DNA of 12,700 nt from positions 1 through 12,700 of the forward strand of contig JBBDRV010000015.1 of the NCBI GenBank assembly GCA_040905285.1. The letters are read 5' to 3'. The stretch is from JBBDRV01 sp040905285. Its GTDB lineage: Bacteria; Bacteroidota; Rhodothermia; Balneolales; Balneolaceae. A program made the translations under genes and the position numbers. Positions 1 to 7,838 of the stretch are shown one piece after another; the first letter of the stretch is position 1; every line of letters begins with the position of its first letter. A model generated the notes under the pieces. That model was not told the DNA's origin. It was given only the letters and a program-made list of their open reading frames with translations, and made no database searches.

Positions 1-1
1 A

Positions 2-2164
2 AAACAGAGCGATACCGGCGGACGGACCGTCTTTGGGTACGGCGCCCTGCGGAACGTGGATATGCAGATCCCAGTATTTGAACGCATCTTCAGGAATGCC
101 CAGCTGATCAGAATTCGCCCTCAGATAGGAGAGGGCAAGCATGGCAGATTCTTTCATGACATCTCCGAGCTGGCCGGTAATATGCAGCTTGCCGGACCCT
201 TTTGACACACTTGCTTCAATAAACAGAATATCGCCGCCGTATGGAGTCCACGCCAGTCCTGTAGCCACTCCGGGAACCGTTGTCCTTTCAGCAACTTCAG
301 AGAAGTACTTGCGCTTGCCAAGTATATCAGGCACGTCGTTCTTTCCCACATTGAATGTATCAAGCTCTTCCGAAGCGATCCTGGAAGCTACGTGCCTGCA
401 GAGGGCCCCAATTTCTCTCTCCAGATTTCTGACACCCGACTCACGGGTGTACTCTTCGATCACCCTTTCGATGGCCGCTTTTGAAATTTTGATATTTTCA
501 TTGGTAAGCCCGTTCTCCTTAATCTGCTTCGGTATCAGGTATTTCTTTGCAATTTCTGTTTTCTCCTGCAGTGTATAGCCGCTGATATTAATAATTTCCA
601 TCCTGTCCCGAAGGGGGGGCGGAATGGTTTCAAGTGAATTGGCCGTAGCTATAAACAGAACACTTGAAAGATCATACTCCAGTTCAAGATAATTATCGGA
701 AAAGCTGTCATTTTGTTCGGGGTCAAGAACCTCCAGTAAGGCTGATGTCGGATCTCCGCGAAAATCAGATCTCACTTTGTCTATCTCGTCAAGCATCATG
801 ACAGGATTTCCTTTCCCGGCCTTTTTCATTGCTTTAAGAATCCTCCCGGGCAGTGCGCCTATGTAAGTCCTCCGGTGTCCGCGAATCTCTGCCTCATCAT
901 GTATTCCCCCGAGGCTGAACCTTTCAAATTCCCGGTTCAAAGCCCGGGCGATGGATTTGCCAAGGGATGTTTTTCCCACTCCCGGAGGGCCATAGAAACA
1001 GAGTATCGGGGCTTTCATATCTTCTTTAAGTTTCAGTACGGCCAGATATTCAACGATTCGCTTTTTTACCTTTTCAAGGCCGTAATGATCTTCATCCAAT
1101 ACTTTCCGGGCCCGCTTGAGGTCCAGTTTGTCCTTCGAATAGTCTCCCCACGGAAGGTCAAGGATCCATTCTATATAGCTGTGTATAATACCGTAGTTGG
1201 GTGAAGAACTCGGGGTCATCTCAAGGCGCTGCAGTTCTTTTTCCGCCGTTTCCCGGGCTTCATCCGTCAATTCCTTTTTATTCTTCAGGCGTACCCGCAA
1301 CTCTTCCACATCCTGTTGCTCGCTATCCTCACCAAGCGCTTCCTGTATGGCCTTCATCTGTTGTCGCAGATAGAAATCCCGCTGCTGTTCATCAATATCC
1401 GTTTTAACTTTCGACCGGATTTCCTCACTCAGGTTGAGGACCTGCAGCTCTTTGTTCAGATACTCCATTACCTTTTCCAGGCGCTTGGAAAAAGAGCGAA
1501 TTTCCAGTACTTCCTGCTTATCCGCAATACTGATCTGAAGATTGGACGAGATAAAGTTTAACAGGAAAGTGGGACTGGAAATATTATTGATGGCAATGGA
1601 TGCTTCGGAAGGAATATTGGGTGACAAGTTGACAATTTTACTTGCGGTCTCTTTTACAGAGCGCATGGACGCATCAAGTTCAACGCCGGAAATATCCATT
1701 TCCTGGGAATAATTTTCGACATCAGCGCGGAAAAAGGGTTCAGTTTGTGTAAACTGGCTGATTGAAAAAATGGTTTTACCCTGAATCACCACACTTTTAC
1801 TGCCGTCGGGCATTTTGATCAGCTTCAGTATCTGTGCTACTGTGCCGATTTTATAAATTTCCTTTTCATCCGGGTCTTCAATTGTCTCATCAGTCTGAGA
1901 TACGACCCCGATCGTCTTATCGGTTTCATAGGCTTCCTTAACCAGTGCCAGAGAGCGATCCCGTCCGACCGTAATGGGAACGACCACACCCGGGAATAAA
2001 ACTGTATTTTTCAGGGGCAATATGGGCAGATTCTCCGGGATTTCTGATTCGGAAAGCTGCCTTTCCTCTTCTTCGGACATCAGTGGAATAGCCTGCTCAA
2101 AATCATCAAAACCTTCATTCTGTTCGTCAAATGCCGTGCTGATCTTTAATCTGGATTCAAACAT
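2..2164 (-). CDS. lon: ATP-dependent Lon protease (3' end outside window)
   Basis: Lon is a cytoplasmic, homo-oligomeric AAA+ serine protease that unfolds and degrades damaged and regulatory proteins. Reading minus from the ATG at 2164 gives 721 codons with no stop before the window edge. In order: an acidic N-terminal extension (~1-42), the LON substrate-binding domain starting at 'LPILPLKNTVLFPG', a helical linker, and the AAA+ module with Walker A GPPGVGKT (392-399) and Walker B LDEIDK (from 458). The protease domain includes PKDGPSAG, with the catalytic Ser at about 715. Each landmark lies about 36 residues later than in E. coli Lon, so the extra length is all N-terminal. The catalytic Lys, expected ~43 residues after the Ser, lies outside the window, so completeness cannot be judged. 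No Shine-Dalgarno is seen before the ATG, only an A-rich leader. No CIRCE-type heat-shock operator was noticed upstream. The family call is secure. Confidence 0.97.
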   Translation of the reverse strand, partial: MFESRLKISTAFDEQNEGFDDFEQAIPLMSEEEERQLSESEIPENLPILPLKNTVLFPGVVVPITVGRDRSLALVKEAYETDKTIGVVSQTDETIEDPDEKEIYKIGTVAQILKLIKMPDGSKSVVIQGKTIFSISQFTQTEPFFRADVENYSQEMDISGVELDASMRSVKETASKIVNLSPNIPSEASIAINNISSPTFLLNFISSNLQISIADKQEVLEIRSFSKRLEKVMEYLNKELQVLNLSEEIRSKVKTDIDEQQRDFYLRQQMKAIQEALGEDSEQQDVEELRVRLKNKKELTDEARETAEKELQRLEMTPSSSPNYGIIHSYIEWILDLPWGDYSKDKLDLKRARKVLDEDHYGLEKVKKRIVEYLAVLKLKEDMKAPILCFYGPPGVGKTSLGKSIARALNREFERFSLGGIHDEAEIRGHRRTYIGALPGRILKAMKKAGKGNPVMMLDEIDKVRSDFRGDPTSALLEVLDPEQNDSFSDNYLELEYDLSSVLFIATANSLETIPPPLRDRMEIINISGYTLQEKTEIAKKYLIPKQIKENGLTNENIKISKAAIERVIEEYTRESGVRNLEREIGALCRHVASRIASEELDTFNVGKNDVPDILGKRKYFSEVAERTTVPGVATGLAWTPYGGDILFIEASVSKGSGKLHITGQLGDVMKESAMLALSYLRANSDQLGIPEDAFKYWDLHIHVPQGAVPKDGPSAGIALF

Positions 2165-2522
2165 ATAATCTGTTGTTGTTCTTTTTTTTAATCTTGATGC
2201 AAATTAAGCGCCATTTTCCGTAACCCTACCATAACGTCATAATATATCTGTGGTTTCTGGCAAATTAACACTTGTGGCCGAAGGGACTGCCAGTTGGTCA
2301 TAGAACCGCAGTTGGTATTCCGGCAATTCCTGCAGTGCTGTGCAAGCGGCGGTTCTGCACATCCGGGCCGCTTCTGTATCCTCAAATCAGTCAGTCTCTC
2401 GGTTGACATCACTGTGGCGCATCTCCTGTCGTCTTTTGGATTTTAACTTTGTATGCCTCTTTGTTGTTCCGATGATATGCAATCCACAACAGGAAGATTA
2501 ACGATTTCTGAAGACTACAGAA
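2165..2522. other. Intergenic leader upstream of lon
   Basis: This 358-bp stretch separates the barrel-protein stop from the lon start, both minus strand. It probably holds the lon promoter, but no convincing -35/-10 or Bacteroidota -33/-7 pair could be placed. It contains an 8-bp inverted repeat (2302-2309 and 2349-2356) and a direct repeat CAGTTGGT (2291-2298 and 2309-2316). A 74-codon minus-strand frame (2188-2412) with four clustered cysteines crosses it, but nothing else supports that frame as a gene. No U-rich intrinsic terminator for the upstream gene was seen. Confidence 0.6.
2302..2356. repeat. 8-bp inverted repeat in the lon leader
   Basis: AGAACCGC at 2302-2309 is perfectly complementary to GCGGTTCT at 2349-2356, with 39 bases between. 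It lies about 140-190 bases upstream of the lon ATG. No T-tract follows on either strand, so it does not look like an intrinsic terminator. It could be an operator, a leader-RNA stem or chance. Confidence 0.4.
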
Positions 2523-4070
2523 TCAGGGAATATAAATTTTGACTGCACCCACGGAAAAACCGGCGATTTCATTGGCAGGCCCTATGGAGCGGTTTCTGAT
2601 CTGAAGGGAAGCATTCACTTCAAAATATCCTGTTTCGATACCTGCACCTATACTGTAATAGTCCGGAAGATCAGAGCTGATGCGGATTCCCGCCCGAAGG
2701 GGGAGAAAAGACAGCGGCCTGATTTCAGTTCCCATATACGTAGTCAGGCGGGTGGAATTAAAGGCATTGTGCGTCAGGCCCAGACTCATGTCACCCATCA
2801 GTTTAAATCTGCTGATCTGGAAAAGTACTCCGCCGTGCAGAGCCGTCGGCAGAAGCACTGCAAATGAATCATCTTTCCGGGAAGCTGATTCGGACAGGGG
2901 AAAATGGCCGTTCCGGTCAAGGAAAAAAAGATCTTCCCCGGGTTTGCCACGGAACACTCTGTCCGATCTGTCCGGCAGCGCGTCTTCCCGCGACTGCCTT
3001 TGCGGAGAGGTGTATTCAGCCGGATTATCAAAATAGTTAACAAATCCGATGTCCGTAATTGAGAAACTGAGGCGCAGGGACTTGCGGGTTCTTGAGCTTT
3101 CCGTTCTCACAACTGAAATATCGTCCCCCAGTGTTATCAGATAGGTTAACCCCAGGTCCAGACCGGCCCCGGCCCCCGCCGGCCGGAACAAATCCAGTCG
3201 GCCGGACTCCGCTCCAGGCAGAGACTGCCCCTCCGGAAAACGCTGGTTCGCACTTGAAAAAGCTCCTGCGGAATAACGGCTGTAGGAACGGCTTCGCATA
3301 TAGTCCGCCTCACCGGCATCGCTTCTGAAGCGATCTTTATACTGAGCGTTAAGGTAAGCCCCGCTTAGTACGAACTTTGGTGCAATGCCAATAATGAGCT
3401 GACTTAACTGAGGAATCAGCCTGTTTATAAATGTAAAGGACTCCGAATAGCCAAAAGAAAATTCGTGCAGGGACTGGAACTGGTGGGTCAGCGAACGGTC
3501 GGCCTGATAATATCCTCCGGCCTCAACGGGATCCGGATCATAAAAGCCTCTTCCAGTGAGATAACGGTTTGCAAAGCGGGTTCTGACTGCTATGGCATAG
3601 CTTTTATCAAGATGGGTCCAGTGCATCCCGATCCAGTGTAGTTCACCGACAGACTGGTGCTCGGAAAACAGGCCGTCCGTTTCAAAATTCCGGTCGAGGA
3701 CTCTTTCATAATTCATGCCTTCACCCGTTTCCTCCGGAACAGGCTGATACTGCTGAAACTGCAACCGGTAACCGTCTAAAAAATCATGGATTCCCCTGCT
3801 CTTTTCCGGGGAAGACATAAAGCCCCCGGCACTGCCGGCGGCTATCTGCAGTTTGTACTCTTTCTCCCGGATATAAAGATTTGCAGGATTTATAAAAAGG
3901 GACTCGTAACCGGTGGTGTATGCAGTACCACCACCTCCCAGGGCCGTATTAACCGGTGTATGCATGATCTGGGCACAGGCCACTTCACCTGTAGAAAGTC
4001 CATACATGATGGTCGCCAGGAGGAGTGTGAAAAAGGCCCGTATCTGTTTCACAGTAAAATGCCCTGTCAA
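2523..4070 (-). CDS. Putative outer-membrane beta-barrel protein (DUF5723-like)
   Basis: The 515-residue product begins with a typical export signal: basic residues, a hydrophobic stretch (~12-24) and an ACA|Q cleavage site near 33/34. Then comes 'FINPANLYI' (59-67), the NPAN-type start seen in Bacteroidota barrel proteins. The rest alternates short polar loops with amphipathic, aromatic-rich segments (e.g. 'ELHWIGMHWTHL', 'LRLSFSITDIGFVNYF', 'LRAGIRISS'), as expected for beta strands in the outer membrane. The DUF5723 assignment is from pattern memory and needs a profile search. The TTG at 4070 is the first possible start, because an in-frame TAA lies two codons upstream. A GTG at 4052 would give a tidier signal peptide and is a real alternative. 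TTG overlaps the TGA of the helicase gene by 4 bp, implying one transcript and perhaps coupled translation. The C-terminus ends in Ile-Pro rather than the classical terminal Phe. Cargo and function are unknown. Confidence 0.75.
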   Translation of the reverse strand: MTGHFTVKQIRAFFTLLLATIMYGLSTGEVACAQIMHTPVNTALGGGGTAYTTGYESLFINPANLYIREKEYKLQIAAGSAGGFMSSPEKSRGIHDFLDGYRLQFQQYQPVPEETGEGMNYERVLDRNFETDGLFSEHQSVGELHWIGMHWTHLDKSYAIAVRTRFANRYLTGRGFYDPDPVEAGGYYQADRSLTHQFQSLHEFSFGYSESFTFINRLIPQLSQLIIGIAPKFVLSGAYLNAQYKDRFRSDAGEADYMRSRSYSRYSAGAFSSANQRFPEGQSLPGAESGRLDLFRPAGAGAGLDLGLTYLITLGDDISVVRTESSRTRKSLRLSFSITDIGFVNYFDNPAEYTSPQRQSREDALPDRSDRVFRGKPGEDLFFLDRNGHFPLSESASRKDDSFAVLLPTALHGGVLFQISRFKLMGDMSLGLTHNAFNSTRLTTYMGTEIRPLSFLPLRAGIRISSDLPDYYSIGAGIETGYFEVNASLQIRNRSIGPANEIAGFSVGAVKIYIP

Positions 4071-6367
4071 TGGTTAACCCGTAACTTTGCAGCTCTCAGC
4101 ATCAATGTTTTTTGTCCCCTTCCCTTAAAAAACACGACTACACGGCTGTCTTTGCCCATACCATTCCGACTGACGATTTTTCCAGGTCCAAAAGCGGGGT
4201 GCTCTACCTGTACACCAACCTGAAAGGGATCTCCTTCCTGGTCGTAATCATACTCTATAGTCACTGAACTGTTTCCGGAGGTTTTTTTCCCCTTCTCGTA
4301 TGCAGGTGTTTTCCAGTCATATTCAATGTGTGTTGTCCGGCTGTATTCTGTATCGGAGGGTTCTGACGAATTTTTTTGATGAATGGTTGCGCCTGCTTCC
4401 GTGCGTACGATTCCGGCATCCACTTCATTAAGAAACCGGGATCTCATCTGGCGGGTCTCCTCACCGAACTTGAATCTCAGTTTGCAGTGACTGAAAAAGA
4501 GTTGCTTCTCTGCCCGGGTTATGGCTACATAAAAGAGTCTTCTCTCTTCTTCAATATTGGCTTCTTCTCCATCTCTTCCACCCATCGGGAACAGATTTTC
4601 TTCCATGCCAACGATGAATATGACGGGAAACTCGAGCCCCTTGGACCCATGAATGGTCATCAGGGTCACAGCAGGTTTGTCTTCGTCGTACTTGTCACTG
4701 TCCGTTATCAGGCTGATCTCCTGAAGAAAAGAGCCCAGGGCAGGATTCCTGTTGCTTTTTTCGTAATAGGAAATGGCATTCTGGAGTTCTACCACATTGT
4801 CCCTGCGGCTCAGGGACCGTGGGGAATTTTCTTCAATCAGGGCTTTGATGTAACCGCTTTGTTCAAGCATTTTCTTTGCAACACTGAGAATGGAGGCTCC
4901 CCCCTCAAGATCCTGCCGAAGAGTATTGATCATGTCGACAAACCTGCCGATTTTTGCCCGCGCCGGCTTATAGAGATCGGCTGTTTCTACCTGTTCAATA
5001 ATACTCCAGACAGACCGGCCCTCCCGCCGCGCCTTCCCGAGCAAATCGTTTAACGTTTTTCGGCCAATACCGCGGGAGGGCTCATTAATGATTCGCAACA
5101 GATTCTGCTCATCGTGCGGATTTATAAGCAGAGTCAGATAGGCAAGAACATCCTTCACCTCTTTCCTCTGGTAAAATGAAAGCCCTCCTACCAGTTGATA
5201 GGCGATGTTGGACCGCCTCATGGCCTCTTCGAAAACACGACTCTGGTAATTGGTGCGGTAGAGGACGGCAAAATCATTGTTGCTGTACCCCTTGCGCATT
5301 TTCAGTTCGTGAATATGATTAACGACACGATTGGCTTCATCACGCTCATCATAGTTTTCCAGAAGGGTGATGATTTCTCCTTCTGTATTGTCTGTCCACA
5401 GGGTTTTTTTCAGTTGTTTTTCGTTGTTTCTGATGACGGAATCAGCACACTGAAGGATATATTTTGTGGATCTGTAATTCTGTTCAAGCGGAACTTCGAC
5501 CGCCTCTTCATAATCATTTTTAAAATTGAGAATATTGCTGATGTCCGCGCCCCGGAATGAGTAAATGCTCTGGGCATCATCGCCGACTACACAAATATTC
5601 TGGTGAGCTTCAGCCAACATGCTTGTAACCTTGTACTGAGCGTGGTTGGTGTCCTGGTATTCGTCAATGAGTATATACCGGAATCCATGCTGATACTTCT
5701 CAAGAAGCTCGGGATGGTTATTGAAAAGCTCGATCGGGCGAACAAGCAGATCATCAAAATCCATTGCATTGGCCTGTTTCAGTCGCTCCTGATAGATCCT
5801 GTACACTCTGGATGTGATATCATCCAGGGTGCTCGTTACAAATTTTTCCTGATAGGTGTCCGGTGTGATGAGCTCATTCTTGACATCGCTGATTTTAGCA
5901 CGGATGGTTTTCGGGCGAATCTCTTTGGAGTCGTAGTTTAACTCTCCCAAAATCAGCTTGATCGCCTGTTCGGAATCTCCCGTATCATAGATACTGAAGT
6001 TCCTGGTGAAGCCTAATTTCTCCGCTTCAAATCGAAGTATCTTGGAAAAAATAGAATGGAATGTTCCCATCCAGAGCTTGTTCGCCCGTTCATCAATCAA
6101 TGTGGTTATCCGTTGCTGCATCTCTTTGGCTGCCTTGTTTGTGAAGGTCAGCGCCAGGATGTGTTGCGGCAGGGCTTTCTGCTGATGAAGCAGATAAGCG
6201 ATTCTGTACGTCAGCACCCTGGTCTTTCCACTGCCGGCTCCCGCAACGATCAGCAGGGGGCCGTCAGTCGTTGTAACAGCTTTTTGTTGTTGCGGATTAA
6301 GTTCCCTGATAAAACCGGGCTGTCCGGCAGGGGATTGAAAATCGTGTTTCTGTTCAAAGTTGTGCAT
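4067..6367 (-). CDS. pcrA: UvrD/PcrA-type superfamily 1A DNA helicase
   Basis: This is a 3'-5' ATP-dependent DNA helicase of the UvrD/PcrA/Rep group, acting in nucleotide-excision and mismatch repair and in clearing stalled forks. All SF1A motifs are present in the 766 residues: Q-motif LNPQQQKAV (23-31), Walker A AGAGSGKT (42-49), Ia ALTFTNKAAKE, II LIDEYQDT (233-240), III VGDDAQSIYSFRGA (261-274), IV LEQNYRST (294-301), V around TIHGSKGLEF (571-580) and VI RRLFYVAITRAE (609-620). The C-terminal 'VEHPAFGPGKIVS' (721-733) and following strands are the Tudor-like domain that contacts RNA polymerase in PcrA/UvrD. It points to PcrA/UvrD rather than Rep. Length is slightly above the 720-750 usual for the family. 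The ATG at 6367 leaves a ~20-residue tail before the Q-motif, and no Shine-Dalgarno is seen. The stop overlaps the start of the barrel-protein gene. The symbol could equally be uvrD. Confidence 0.95.
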   Translation of the reverse strand: MHNFEQKHDFQSPAGQPGFIRELNPQQQKAVTTTDGPLLIVAGAGSGKTRVLTYRIAYLLHQQKALPQHILALTFTNKAAKEMQQRITTLIDERANKLWMGTFHSIFSKILRFEAEKLGFTRNFSIYDTGDSEQAIKLILGELNYDSKEIRPKTIRAKISDVKNELITPDTYQEKFVTSTLDDITSRVYRIYQERLKQANAMDFDDLLVRPIELFNNHPELLEKYQHGFRYILIDEYQDTNHAQYKVTSMLAEAHQNICVVGDDAQSIYSFRGADISNILNFKNDYEEAVEVPLEQNYRSTKYILQCADSVIRNNEKQLKKTLWTDNTEGEIITLLENYDERDEANRVVNHIHELKMRKGYSNNDFAVLYRTNYQSRVFEEAMRRSNIAYQLVGGLSFYQRKEVKDVLAYLTLLINPHDEQNLLRIINEPSRGIGRKTLNDLLGKARREGRSVWSIIEQVETADLYKPARAKIGRFVDMINTLRQDLEGGASILSVAKKMLEQSGYIKALIEENSPRSLSRRDNVVELQNAISYYEKSNRNPALGSFLQEISLITDSDKYDEDKPAVTLMTIHGSKGLEFPVIFIVGMEENLFPMGGRDGEEANIEEERRLFYVAITRAEKQLFFSHCKLRFKFGEETRQMRSRFLNEVDAGIVRTEAGATIHQKNSSEPSDTEYSRTTHIEYDWKTPAYEKGKKTSGNSSVTIEYDYDQEGDPFQVGVQVEHPAFGPGKIVSRNGMGKDSRVVVFFKGRGQKTLMLRAAKLRVNH

Positions 6368-6520
6368 GTACAGTCACAGATAATTATTACGTGTCGTTCT
6401 AATTTGAAATAACGCAGTACCGCAGTTCCGGGTATTGCATACAACGGTGTCTGCGGGAGTAATATGCAGGCTGAAACAGGATGTGGTTGACGTTCAATGT
6501 CAGATACACCAGTGCACAAT

Positions 6521-6559
6521 GAGATACAGTACTGGGATACAATAATGGGATACAATACT
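6521..6559. repeat. 13-bp tandem repeat, three copies
   Basis: Three consecutive 13-mers are visible: GAGATACAGTACT, GGGATACAATAAT and GGGATACAATACT. The last two differ at one position; the first is more diverged. A looser copy of the core (CAGATACACC) starts at 6501. The array is about 155 bp upstream of the helicase ATG, in non-coding DNA. Confidence 0.85.
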
Positions 6560-6608
6560 GTGATTGAATTCAGCCGGATCAAAAATACGAAAAGACCCGG
6601 AGAATATC

Positions 6609-6649
6609 GCCGGTTGTATTCGTACAAGCAGAATTCATATACCGCCGGC
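6609..6649. other. Interrupted stem-loop downstream of the exonuclease gene
   Basis: GCCGG (6609-6613) pairs with CCGGC (6645-6649) and GTAT (6616-6619) with ATAC (6639-6642), with a 2x2 internal loop and a 19-base apical loop. It lies just past the exonuclease stop. In the minus reading, a T-rich stretch comes only ~20 bases later, so it is a poor intrinsic terminator. It may be a transcript 3'-end stabiliser or chance. Confidence 0.35.
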
Positions 6650-6691
6650 AGCCGTGGGACCAGCTGATTCGAAAAGTTATGGTAAATGTTT

Positions 6692-7405
6692 TTAAACCTT
6701 CTCTCCCTGGATTTCTTTCAGCTTGCTCATTGCACGTTCGTTCAGATTCTGAAACAGTTCTGCAGAAATATCACCGACAGTATACTTCATATGAAGCCAG
6801 ACGATATAGGTGGCCATTACATCCTCATAGCAATAATGTTCTATCCGGTCCAGCTCACCGTTTCGGTACATTTTCAATACTTCATTGCCTTCTCCCGTCT
6901 GTTTGAAAGGGATGCCGATCAGGTGACCCAGGTGTTTCAGCTTTGGAAATGAGCTTGCGCCGTAATTGCTGAATTCATCAACCAGGTCGATATTGGCATC
7001 GCTGAAACGGTAGCGGATTTCGCGGTTATTCAACCTCAACGGCATGGACAGCCTGTGTTTCATGGCGCGGTAGGTTAACAGCGGGAGATCAAATCCCCGG
7101 CCGTTATGATGAATCAGACCGTAATCCTTGTAGGTCAGGAGAGTGTCAAAAATATTTCTGAGTCCTTCTTTTTCATCCTCCCCATTCCAGCTCGTCTTTT
7201 GTCTTGGTTTCCCGTTATTTTCGATCCACAACCCAACCCAGGAAACCATCCGGTGGTATATTGGAGGCAGGAATCCCGAACGGCTGCTCGAGAGCTCTTC
7301 ACCGGCAAGGATCAGCAGGTCATCGTCACTGCAGTCCGTATTTTTCAGTATAGTCCGGATAAATTCGAAATCCGGTATGGTTTCCACATCGAAAATAAAA
7401 TACAT
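6692..7405 (-). CDS. Predicted 3'-5' exonuclease, PolB-related DEDDy family
   Basis: The 237-residue product is a stand-alone DnaQ-fold exonuclease resembling the proofreading domain of family B DNA polymerases (Pfam DNA_pol_B_exo2, by recollection). The metal-binding residues are visible: Exo I FDVETIP (Asp6, Glu8), Exo II HHNGRGFDLP (Asp106), and Exo III YCYED (Tyr191 to Asp195), the Y-x3-D spacing of the DEDDy subclass. 'FPKLKHLGHLIGIP' between Exo II and III is typical of this group. No polymerase domain follows, so it probably trims DNA or RNA 3' ends as a free enzyme; the substrate is not known. The ATG at 7405 is preferred. A TTG two codons upstream (7411) is in frame but less likely, and neither has a good Shine-Dalgarno. 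It shares orientation with the helicase gene, but a 324-bp gap makes co-transcription uncertain. Confidence 0.9.
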   Translation of the reverse strand: MYFIFDVETIPDFEFIRTILKNTDCSDDDLLILAGEELSSSRSGFLPPIYHRMVSWVGLWIENNGKPRQKTSWNGEDEKEGLRNIFDTLLTYKDYGLIHHNGRGFDLPLLTYRAMKHRLSMPLRLNNREIRYRFSDANIDLVDEFSNYGASSFPKLKHLGHLIGIPFKQTGEGNEVLKMYRNGELDRIEHYCYEDVMATYIVWLHMKYTVGDISAELFQNLNERAMSKLKEIQGEKV

Positions 7406-7497
7406 AGTCAAGTGAGTTGGTTCTCCGGCAAAATCTTATTCAAATTGAGCTTTAAAATCTTCACCTGCAACTCCTATTCCTAAGGGCACTGATCGTA

Positions 7498-7572
7498 CCC
7501 CGGAATCCGTCTGCAGGGCCATTACCTGAGAACAGCATCTGAAGGGGCTTTCCCCGGATTCCATCGGGGAAA
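7498..7572. ncRNA. Candidate structured RNA / leader element with possible pseudoknot
   Basis: TTTCCCCG (7549-7556) and CGGGGAAA (7565-7572) form a perfect 8-bp stem around the 8-base loop GATTCCAT. The loop bases GATTCC (7557-7562) are complementary to GGAATC at 7502-7507, about 50 bases upstream. A pseudoknot, or an alternative 8-bp helix (7502-7509 with 7555-7562) that excludes the hairpin, is therefore possible. A small CAGG/CCTG pair lies between (7514-7517, 7525-7528). The same pairing works on either strand, so it could be a leader of the EF-G paralogue, a leader of the exonuclease, or a free RNA. It matches no RNA family I recognise. The structure is read from the sequence; function is inference. 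Confidence 0.35.
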
Positions 7573-7695
7573 ACCGGGTGGCACCAGGCGCAGTTTGTTT
7601 TTCGGTGTAACAAAATAATTTTTCATCTTGAATTAATCCTCAAGCCTGATAAATTGGTTGTATCGGCCATTCTGTTTAAACCTGACTCAGGGAAA

Positions 7696-7722
7696 CAGTC
7701 CGGTTCAGCAGATCCGGTTCAG
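7696..7722. repeat. Tandem pair of 13/14-bp repeats
   Basis: CAGTCCGGTTCAG (7696-7708) is followed at once by CAGATCCGGTTCAG (7709-7722), which differs by a one-base insertion/substitution. It lies directly before a second, different 13-bp array. Confidence 0.75.
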
Positions 7723-7725
7723 CAA

Positions 7726-7764
7726 AGATCCAGTAAATAGATCCAGTAAATAGATCGAGTAAAC
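7726..7764. repeat. 13-bp tandem repeat, three copies
   Basis: AGATCCAGTAAAT occurs twice in a row without change (7726-7738, 7739-7751), followed by AGATCGAGTAAAC (7752-7764) with two differences. The array is in the untranslated region ~75 bp upstream of the EF-G paralogue start and has the same 13-bp period as the array at 6521-6559, with a different sequence. Confidence 0.9.
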
Positions 7765-7838
7765 AGTAAAGAGAAGATACCAGAGAAGGTAAAAAGATCG
7801 GAGATGCCTTCCTGAATCTGTAACTAATCCATTCTGCC

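Larger units (their letters stand above)
6368..6691. other. Intergenic region between exonuclease and helicase genes
   Basis: This 324-bp gap lies between two minus-strand genes and should contain the helicase promoter. It holds a 13-bp tandem repeat (6521-6559) and a stem-loop (6609-6649). A 125-codon minus frame (6250-6627) overlaps the helicase 5' end but has no recognisable composition or start and is discounted. No RNA gene is recognised. Confidence 0.6.
7406..7838. other. Divergent intergenic region between exonuclease and EF-G paralogue
   Basis: About 430 bp separate two divergent starts, so promoters for both genes should lie here. Visible contents are a strongly foldable element (7498-7572), a tandem pair of 13/14-mers (7696-7722) and a three-copy 13-mer array (7726-7764) ending ~75 bp before the EF-G paralogue start. 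Reading frames through it, including an 81-codon minus frame running across the repeats, look non-coding. No promoter could be placed with confidence. Confidence 0.6.

Noticed and set aside
2188..2412. 74-codon minus frame with a CX9CX2CX4C cluster and AGGAG upstream
   Set aside because: No recognisable family, lies wholly in the lon leader, overlaps the repeats there, and its composition is not protein-like. Cys spacing fits no zinc motif I know.
2402..2440. TTGACA-like promoter box on the plus strand
   Set aside because: No -10 element at suitable spacing and no plus-strand gene downstream; the region is antisense to the flanking genes.
4376..5053. 225-codon plus-strand frame inside the helicase gene
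   Set aside because: Antisense shadow of a gene with complete, well-ordered helicase motifs.
6250..6627. 125-codon minus frame upstream of and overlapping the helicase start
   Set aside because: It is in another frame over the helicase 5' end, reads through the tandem repeats and has no domain-like composition.
7565..7592. CGGGTGGCACC, resembling the T-box motif (GGGTGGNACCGCG)
   Set aside because: The GCG after ACC is not in place, no specifier stem or terminator/antiterminator pair is visible, the downstream gene is not an aminoacyl-tRNA or amino-acid gene, and T-boxes are not expected in this lineage.
7490..7600. Known RNAs: SRP RNA, 6S, tmRNA, RNase P, cobalamin, TPP and SAM riboswitches
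   Set aside because: None of the diagnostic conserved stretches of these families could be found on either strand.
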